From positions 122,935,083 through 122,999,082 of the forward strand of contig OY821521.1 in assembly GCA_963682025.1 (NCBI GenBank): 64,000 nt of DNA, in the 5' to 3' direction. The DNA is from Cordilura impudica (lineage: Eukaryota; Arthropoda; Insecta; Diptera; Scathophagidae). Positions within the stretch are counted from its first letter, which is position 1, and each line of letters opens with the position of its first letter. This document shows, piece after piece, positions 57,834 through 64,000 of this stretch. A program made the translations under genes and the position numbers. A model generated the notes under the pieces. The model made no database searches. It saw nothing but the letters and a program-made list of their open reading frames with translations, and was not told where the DNA came from.

Positions 57834-58197
57834 GTCTAATTTTTTTGTTACCGATTTTTAAAATTTTAACGCCATTTTGTAACTAATATACCCAGATTAC
57901 GGTAGCCAAAAAATTAATTTAAACTATTGCTAATTGTGGGCGTGGCAATGCTGTCAAACTCGACTGTTCTTTAATTTAAGAAAAGGTGTTTTTCTCATCA
58001 AAAATAAATGGTTACTTCTCGCAAGTTATCATCGATAGTGAACTGCTGTCGCTTTTACAAGGTTGGTAGGATTGTAGTCTAGTTGTTGTAAGTAGTCATA
58101 GCCCTACCGTTTAATATTATGCGAGTTATGAAATATTTATTAAACTACTATATATGTGTCAAATTTCAACTTTATTGGAATAGAACTTCTAGGGAAC
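57834..58197 (+). repeat. Dispersed repeat B, copy 2
   Basis: Matches 5316-5698 in the same orientation with small indels. The match stops at 58197 in GGGAAC, where the BEL LTR starts, so the BEL element apparently inserted at this point. Confidence 0.8.
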
Positions 58198-58907
58198 TGT
58201 CCAGTTTCAAAGAAGTCTACCATACGTTTTTATTTTAGTTATTCTACATTTTAAATTCAGTTTGTTTATATTTTATTATACACATATAATTTTGTAATTA
58301 TTATTAAGTCACATTTATTTTACTCCACATTTACTTCCGCATATTTTATTGTTACCAAACATAATAATGCTTAATCAGAATAAAACAAAATATAGGTCAA
58401 TCCGTCAGTGAAATCATTTAACCATTTATGACTAACGACACTAGTAAGCATTATTATGGTTGAAGATACAACAACAAAATACACTGTTTTAATTTATAAT
58501 AATTTAAGTATCAATACACAACAACAAAACACATTTATTATTATTTTGTTTTCAGCGTTTTTTATACTGTTAACCAAAATACAATAACAAACACATTAAT
58601 TACACTATTTAGTATTAAGCATTTTTGATTATTGTTTTGGGTATAAAAACCCAAACAAAATAAAGAATCAGTCTAGTAATACAGCATATCTAATTGTTTT
58701 ATTTACTGGCCATCACCTTTCAAGTTACAAGTGCTTGAAGGGAAAAATAAAAGGACTAAAGCTTAGTGTCAGCACCGATTTATGTGTCGGGGTTGAATCC
58801 ACATTAACTTTATCCTTACAACACATCTACACTGCCATAACATTGGCAACCGACGTTTTAAGTAAAATTCTGACCATTTGTACAGGACATTTGGTTAGAT
58901 ATTTACA
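58198..58907 (+). repeat. 5' LTR of the BEL/Pao element
   Basis: About 710 bp, TGTCCAG to TTTACA. GGGTATAAAAACCC (about 58639) is a TATA box and AATAAAG (about 58661) a poly(A) signal, followed by the stem TTCAAGTTACAAGTGCTTGAAG interrupted by one base (about 58719). The left end is inferred from the break in repeat B; the 3' LTR is not in the window to confirm it. Confidence 0.7.
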
Positions 58908-58910
58908 TTT

Positions 58911-58928
58911 TGGTGACCCCTAGACGTT
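58911..58928 (+). promoter_or_regulatory. Primer-binding site of the BEL/Pao element
   Basis: TGGTGACCCCTAGACG starts three bases after the LTR end, the usual BEL spacing and sequence start. Similar TGG words recur in the leader at 59029, 59118 and 59193. Confidence 0.7.
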
Positions 58929-59466
58929 TTTGGAAAAATTAAGTTTCCCCCCACCAGTGGTAAGGAACTGTAATAACCTGAAAACGCATTGAACACGCAA
59001 ACAAGGGATCGACTACCAATTCTACATTTGGTAATCCCTAAAAACATCAAGCAGATCCGGCTCAGTAGCAGATCCAGCTTGAACGACATATCAATCTACA
59101 CTGAGGAAGCCTACAATTGGTGACCCTCGACATTCAACAATCGAATTATTACCATAGCATTAGTAGTAATTGCCTTTTGGGACACCACATATTGGTTACC
59201 CCTACAAAAATTTTGAACTCGCATCCAAGCGATTGAACACCAAATTTACGTTCAGGTGGCTACAGTACACTACAATACTACAGCAGATTCAGCTATAACA
59301 CTAGCAGGTCTAACACTAACAACAGTCATTGGGTTCATCAGAACCGTGACGCTTTCGCCAAATTAATCAACATTGAGTCAACACTAAATTTGACCAATTA
59401 CTATACACAAGAACTAGTCAAACATCAATTAGTCTGTCCTCACAAGTGGCTACCAATTTGAAGAAC
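58929..59466 (+). other. Leader of the BEL/Pao element
   Basis: About 540 bases without a long ORF; in the gag frame there are stops at about 59347 and 59374. Contains three diverged repeats of the primer-site region (see findings). Confidence 0.7.
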
Positions 59467-62400
59467 ATGGCTACGTTCGAACATTTATTACAAGCCCAAT
59501 CAAAAACGGGTGAAGAGATTCAACAAATCGTTCGAAACTATAAAAAAGATTCCGCAGAAAGGAAAACAAAGATAGAATACTTTGATGGACGATTACGACG
59601 GCTCAGCGAAGCATGGGATTTATTTGATGCCCAAGATATGAAACTACGCACACTGGTAGATAAAGCGACAGATCATGCATATTTCACAGAAGAATACTAT
59701 TTGAAAATTAGTGATATAGCCAACAATTACTTAGAAATTTTCAAAAAAGAAATTGATAAGTTAAGACAATCAGCAGAAAAGCCAATAATTATAGAAAGGA
59801 GAAGTATTGAGATACCTACAAGGAAGGCTATTATTCAACATGAAGGTCATGAAGACATCAATAACACTAATAGTCTCATCCGAAGGCTTAAGGTTCGTTT
59901 GACTGCTCTAAACCGGCTGTTAAATGGTATAACAGATGAAGATGACCATCCCTTGCAGTACTTTGAAGTGGAAATCAACACCATTGAAAAGTTGTGGAAT
60001 CAGGCTGAAGTATTACACGATGAAATTTATGATAAATTAGAAAACCCTGCTGATTCTTGTCTGGATCAGAACGAATATGACAGAATATATGATTTAGTGC
60101 GACAAAACTTAGTCAGTCTGTCCGTCAAAAAACAAAAACTTTTATCTAATGGTGATTCCAGTCAATATAATGAAATACAATCAATGACAAAAGATTTGAA
60201 CAAATGCGCATTACATCTACCAAAAGTCACTATACCACGATTTGATGGCGATTATTTAAAATGGCGTCAGTTTCATGATTTGTTTACTGAGATGGTGGAC
60301 AAACAGCCAATACCATCTATTCAGAAAATGTGGTATTTAAAAAGCAATGTATCTGGAGAAGCTGAACACTTAATCAGTCAGTTTTCTTTATCAGAGACAA
60401 ATTACAATACTGCATGGAAAACACTTCAGGATCGCTACAACAACAAAAGACTACTGGTAGCCAACTTGGTTGAAAAAATTATTAACCAACCACCAGTTTC
60501 ATCATCTACATCATCTATCAAAGCTCTGCATGACACCACCAAGGAGTGTTTGCTCGCATTAGACAATCTGGGTATTGTAACAACCTCTTGGGATGCGATA
60601 CTCATTCAATTATTAATTAAAAAACTCGACAGGGGAACACACATCAGGTACATGCAGTCGTTGGCCAACCCAAGAGAAGTACCAGTAATTGCTGGATTTT
60701 TATCATTTCTGGAAATTCATTTTCAATCAATGGAGGCAATTATTCAAACCGGAAAATTGCCACAGAAAACAGTATCTTCAGTTACAACCTCCAATAAAGT
60801 CGATAATGGCACCTGCAAAATGTGCAGTAACGGTGGCCATAAACTATATTACTGCAGCAAATTTCATCACTTATCAGAAGCAGAACGACTGAATTGGGTA
60901 CAACAACACCATTTATGCGTCAACTGTTTCAGAAGTGATCACGTTTCAAAAGAGTGCAAATCAAGTGGCTGCAGAAAGTGCATGAAGAAACACAATACGC
61001 TGTTACATTTAGAAAAGAAACAGAACAACATAAAAAAAGATTCAAAACCATCAATCAACACAACTATGGGTTCGAATAGTCAAAGAAACACATCATCTTC
61101 TAACGCCGTCGCAGTTACATCTTCAGCTACAAAAGCAGCCGAAAGGGGCCAGGGTTATGTTTTGCTAGCAACAGCAAAAGTTGTTATTTCTGCCCAAAAT
61201 GGTACTTCCAATGAGTTCAGAGCAGTATTAGATTCTGGCTCTCAAGTGAACCTTGTCTCCAAGCGACTTTGCCAAAGGTTATCTACCTTCCCAACCAAAA
61301 CTTCACTTCGCATAGATGGTGTTGGCAACGTACAAAAAAGGTCAAACTACCGCATTAATGTAGAAATGAAGTCCAGAGATCACAGTTTCTCCACAAATTT
61401 GGAAGTATTTATACTCCCAAACATCATTCCACCTCAGCCGAGTCAACATATTGATACATCTACATGGGAAATTCCAAGCAACATACAACTAGCAGATCCC
61501 AATTTCAACAACCAAGAAAAAATTGATATTCTATTGGGTGCAGAGTTTTACTACAAGTTAATTCAAGCGGGAACAATACAACTGTCTGACGGCCTTCCAA
61601 CACTTCAAAATACGTCACTTGGCTGGATCGTGGGTGGTGCAATTGGCAAAAATTCAACTCCCAAGTGGTCATTATCTGCTTTAACATGTGCCGTACTTGA
61701 CAACACAGCATCATTGGAAGAAGCCATTGAACAGCTCTGGAAATTAGATGAAATTGAACCCAGCGACAAAACTCTATCACCATCAGAAAGACAATGTGAT
61801 TCACATTTTACTCAGCATGTCCACACCAACAATCAAGACCGTCTAGTAGTCAGTCTACCATTCCGGGACAATCCAGCAGCATTAGGAGAATCACATGCAA
61901 TGGCCTACAATCGATTCATAGCTCTAGAACGACGATTGTTAAAAAATGAAGAAATTAGAACTCAATATATTAAATTCATGCAAGAATATGAAAATCTGGG
62001 ACACATGCAGAAGACCAACATAGATGCGGTACCGAATCCAAAATACTTCATCCCTCATCATTGTGTGCTCAAACCCGACAGCACCACAACAAAGCTAAGA
62101 GTAGTATTCGACGCATCAGCAAAAACATCAATGGGCCATTCATTAAATGATTTGATGTATGCGGGGACAACCGTTCAAAGTGAGTTATTTTCAATCTTAC
62201 TTCGTTTTCGGTTGCCGAAATTTGTATTTACCACTGACATCGAAAAAATGTACAGGCAAATACTAATTCATCCAAATGATCAACAATACCAGTTAATTAT
62301 TTGGAGAGAAGATCCATCGCTGCCTATTCAATACTACAAACTTCGTACGGTCACATATGGAACGCGAGCAGCACCCTATTTAGCTACCAGATGTTTGCAA

Positions 62401-64000
62401 AAGATTGCTGATGAAAACGCTACAAAATATCCATACGGTTCACAAATGCTTAAACATAACTTTTATGTAGATGACGGCCTGGGAGGTTCAGATAATCTCA
62501 CCATCACACTTCAAACACAAAAAGAACTCATTACAATGCTAAAAAAACATGGCTTCATACTAAAAAAGTGGTGTGCGAATCATCCACAATTATTAAAAAA
62601 TATCCCACTCGGCGACCAGGAGGTAAATTTAGATTTCAACAATGACAACACGAATACAGTGAAAACATTGGGATTGTTATGGCTGCCTACGACGGACCAG
62701 TTTTGCATCAAGGTAAAACTGAATCATATGCAGACAATTTCAAAACGTACAGCAACGTCCGATCTCGCAAAATTGTTCGACCCTCTTGGACTATTAGCAC
62801 CTGTAATTGTAAAGGCAAAAATGTTTATTCAACTCCTATGGCAATACAAATTAGACTGGGATGAGCCGCTACCTGATGACCTTCACGCTATATGGACAAA
62901 ATTCAGAAATGATTTAGAAAACTTAAACAACTTCAAAATCCCTCGACACATTTTTAAGGGTGAAATCCCAACAAAAACCGAGCTCCATATATTCTCAGAT
63001 GCATCCGAAAAGGCTTTTGGTGCAGTTGCCTACATCCGAGCAACTCTTAAAGATGGAAGAGTGATTGTACAACTACTTTGTGGCAAGACACGGGTTGCTC
63101 CATTGAAACAACAAACGTTACCTCGCTTAGAACTATGTGCCGCAGTTATGGCAGCCCAACTTGCACACAGAATCAAAACGGATCTCCAGATTAAAGACCA
63201 ACCTTTATTCTTGTGGACTGATTCCGAAATAGTATTAAATTGGTTAAACGCTCAATCTACTGCATACCATACGTTTGTAGCTAATCGAATCTCGAAAATT
63301 CAAACATGGACGTTGCCCAAACAGTGGCGCCACGTCCGATCAAACGACAATCCAGCTGATGTACTGTCCAGAGGTTTAACAGCACTTCAACTATCTGGAT
63401 GTAACTTATGGCTGTATGGACCATTATTTCTGCATGGTCGACAAGAAATTTGGCCACCTACATTTTCACAAAAACACTTAATTACCAATGACATTGAGAA
63501 AAAGAAGACAACTTTACTCGCAGCAGCTGTCACTTCCGCTGATGATTTCATATACAAAATCCCACATAGAAACTCCTTCAACAAATTGCAAAGGATACTG
63601 GCATATGTCATCAGATTTATCAATAATACAAGGTTATTAAACCAACAACGCCCATCACATAAGGCGCTAACACCAGACGAATTGAATGAAGCACTTTTCG
63701 CAATTATGAAAACGATTCAATTGGCCGACTTTTCACCAGAAATTAAACAGTTAAAAAAATATAACCAAATCGACAAAAACAGCTCCATTAGCAGTTTATC
63801 CCCATTTATCGATGACAGGGGTATTCTTCGAGTTGGAGGGCGCTTGGAATCATCAGAATTGTCGAGCGATGCAAAACACCCAATGCTGCTCCCATATAAC
63901 GACCCAATTGCCAAACTGTTATTTATATCAAAACACATTGAAAATAAACATTGTGGACCTCAGGCGTTACTGAACATAATGAGACAACGATTTTGGCCAA
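59467..64000 (+). CDS. BEL/Pao Gag-Pol polyprotein, open to the window edge
   Basis: I checked all codons from ATG 59467: 1,511 codons without a stop, cut by the window end. Gag is residues 1 to about 520: coiled N-terminal half, a capsid block (IPRFDGDYLKWRQFHDLF), then zinc clusters CKMCSNGGHKLYYC (from about 450) and CVNCFRSDHVSKEC (from 484). Aspartic protease VLDSGSQVNLVS with Asp near 589. RT with FTTDIEKMY (Asp about 924) and FYVDDGLGG (Asp about 1002). RNase H FSDASEKAFG (about 1178), LWTDSE (about 1252), NPADVLSRG (about 1298). The integrase zinc domain begins HIENKH (about 1490). Gag and Pol are one frame, as in many BEL elements. No lesion is visible. Confidence 0.95.
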   Translation, partial: MATFEHLLQAQSKTGEEIQQIVRNYKKDSAERKTKIEYFDGRLRRLSEAWDLFDAQDMKLRTLVDKATDHAYFTEEYYLKISDIANNYLEIFKKEIDKLRQSAEKPIIIERRSIEIPTRKAIIQHEGHEDINNTNSLIRRLKVRLTALNRLLNGITDEDDHPLQYFEVEINTIEKLWNQAEVLHDEIYDKLENPADSCLDQNEYDRIYDLVRQNLVSLSVKKQKLLSNGDSSQYNEIQSMTKDLNKCALHLPKVTIPRFDGDYLKWRQFHDLFTEMVDKQPIPSIQKMWYLKSNVSGEAEHLISQFSLSETNYNTAWKTLQDRYNNKRLLVANLVEKIINQPPVSSSTSSIKALHDTTKECLLALDNLGIVTTSWDAILIQLLIKKLDRGTHIRYMQSLANPREVPVIAGFLSFLEIHFQSMEAIIQTGKLPQKTVSSVTTSNKVDNGTCKMCSNGGHKLYYCSKFHHLSEAERLNWVQQHHLCVNCFRSDHVSKECKSSGCRKCMKKHNTLLHLEKKQNNIKKDSKPSINTTMGSNSQRNTSSSNAVAVTSSATKAAERGQGYVLLATAKVVISAQNGTSNEFRAVLDSGSQVNLVSKRLCQRLSTFPTKTSLRIDGVGNVQKRSNYRINVEMKSRDHSFSTNLEVFILPNIIPPQPSQHIDTSTWEIPSNIQLADPNFNNQEKIDILLGAEFYYKLIQAGTIQLSDGLPTLQNTSLGWIVGGAIGKNSTPKWSLSALTCAVLDNTASLEEAIEQLWKLDEIEPSDKTLSPSERQCDSHFTQHVHTNNQDRLVVSLPFRDNPAALGESHAMAYNRFIALERRLLKNEEIRTQYIKFMQEYENLGHMQKTNIDAVPNPKYFIPHHCVLKPDSTTTKLRVVFDASAKTSMGHSLNDLMYAGTTVQSELFSILLRFRLPKFVFTTDIEKMYRQILIHPNDQQYQLIIWREDPSLPIQYYKLRTVTYGTRAAPYLATRCLQKIADENATKYPYGSQMLKHNFYVDDGLGGSDNLTITLQTQKELITMLKKHGFILKKWCANHPQLLKNIPLGDQEVNLDFNNDNTNTVKTLGLLWLPTTDQFCIKVKLNHMQTISKRTATSDLAKLFDPLGLLAPVIVKAKMFIQLLWQYKLDWDEPLPDDLHAIWTKFRNDLENLNNFKIPRHIFKGEIPTKTELHIFSDASEKAFGAVAYIRATLKDGRVIVQLLCGKTRVAPLKQQTLPRLELCAAVMAAQLAHRIKTDLQIKDQPLFLWTDSEIVLNWLNAQSTAYHTFVANRISKIQTWTLPKQWRHVRSNDNPADVLSRGLTALQLSGCNLWLYGPLFLHGRQEIWPPTFSQKHLITNDIEKKKTTLLAAAVTSADDFIYKIPHRNSFNKLQRILAYVIRFINNTRLLNQQRPSHKALTPDELNEALFAIMKTIQLADFSPEIKQLKKYNQIDKNSSISSLSPFIDDRGILRVGGRLESSELSSDAKHPMLLPYNDPIAKLLFISKHIENKHCGPQALLNIMRQRFWP

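Larger units (their letters stand above)
58198..64000 (+). mobile_element. BEL/Pao LTR retrotransposon, 5' part to window edge
   Basis: 5' LTR, primer site, leader and a long uninterrupted gag-pol frame. BEL/Pao by YVDD in RT, the RNase H and integrase pattern and the TTGGTGACCCC primer region. The 3' end lies outside the window. The intact frame means a young, possibly active copy. Confidence 0.92.

Noticed and set aside
1..64000. Host single-copy genes
   Set aside because: All coding segments with recognisable domains belong to mobile elements or multicopy orphan families; the remaining ORFs are short and lack support.

Overview
The window looks like transposon-dense, AT-rich DNA from a higher fly (Diptera, probably a schizophoran). 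The evidence is an errantivirus with an env gene, mdg3-, Osvaldo/Ulysses- and BEL/Pao-type LTR elements, a Jockey-type LINE with an Inr/DPE core promoter, and fly-type dispersed repeats. I found no convincing single-copy host gene, no tRNA or rRNA gene and no CRISPR array. Families are named from motifs I recognise; no database was searched.

Layout. (1) 1-4.44 kb: 3' part of a gypsy-like errantivirus on + (pol end, intact env, 3' LTR). (2) 4.4-8.2 kb: noncoding DNA, one copy of a dispersed repeat, and the decayed 5' half of a RAG1/Transib-like transposase. (3) 8.19-28.54 kb: one Jockey-type LINE on -, split by two LTR elements. A 5.2 kb mdg3-like element (8261-13425, +) sits in its 3' UTR, and an 11.3 kb Osvaldo/Ulysses-like element (15621-26891, -) sits in its endonuclease domain. 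The Osvaldo-like element has 2.7 kb LTRs, a tRNA-Lys primer site and a RING-finger ORF where gag begins; one of its LTRs carries a 0.5 kb MITE. (4) 29.6-34.5 kb: a non-autonomous Helitron split by a piggyBac element, itself split by a foldback transposon with an 8-bp target duplication that carries an orphan arthropod protein family. (5) 34.5-35.4 kb: a decayed Tc1-like element. (6) 36.5-39.6 kb: a Tigger/pogo-like element containing a minisatellite and a second Helitron. (7) 37.6-53.7 kb: a near-perfect tandem duplication of about 8,048 bp. Each unit holds the Tigger 3' half, the Helitron, a BEL-like LTR, two nested LINE fragments and part of a second orphan gene family. (8) 54.3-58.2 kb: noncoding DNA, the 3' half of a second RAG1/Transib-like transposase copy, and the second copy of the dispersed repeat. 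(9) 58.2-64 kb: a young BEL/Pao element whose gag-pol frame is open for 1,511 codons to the window edge.

The most unusual signals are a periodic array of seven hairpins with nearly constant GGANRGA loops and covarying stems in the 3' noncoding RNA of the mdg3-like element (12644-12846); the RING-H2 domain at the gag position of the Osvaldo-like element; the foldback element carrying an orphan gene; the two RAG1-like transposase fragments; and the 8 kb tandem duplication. The genes do not form a host pathway. They are layers of mobile elements whose insertion order can be read from target duplications and interrupted frames.
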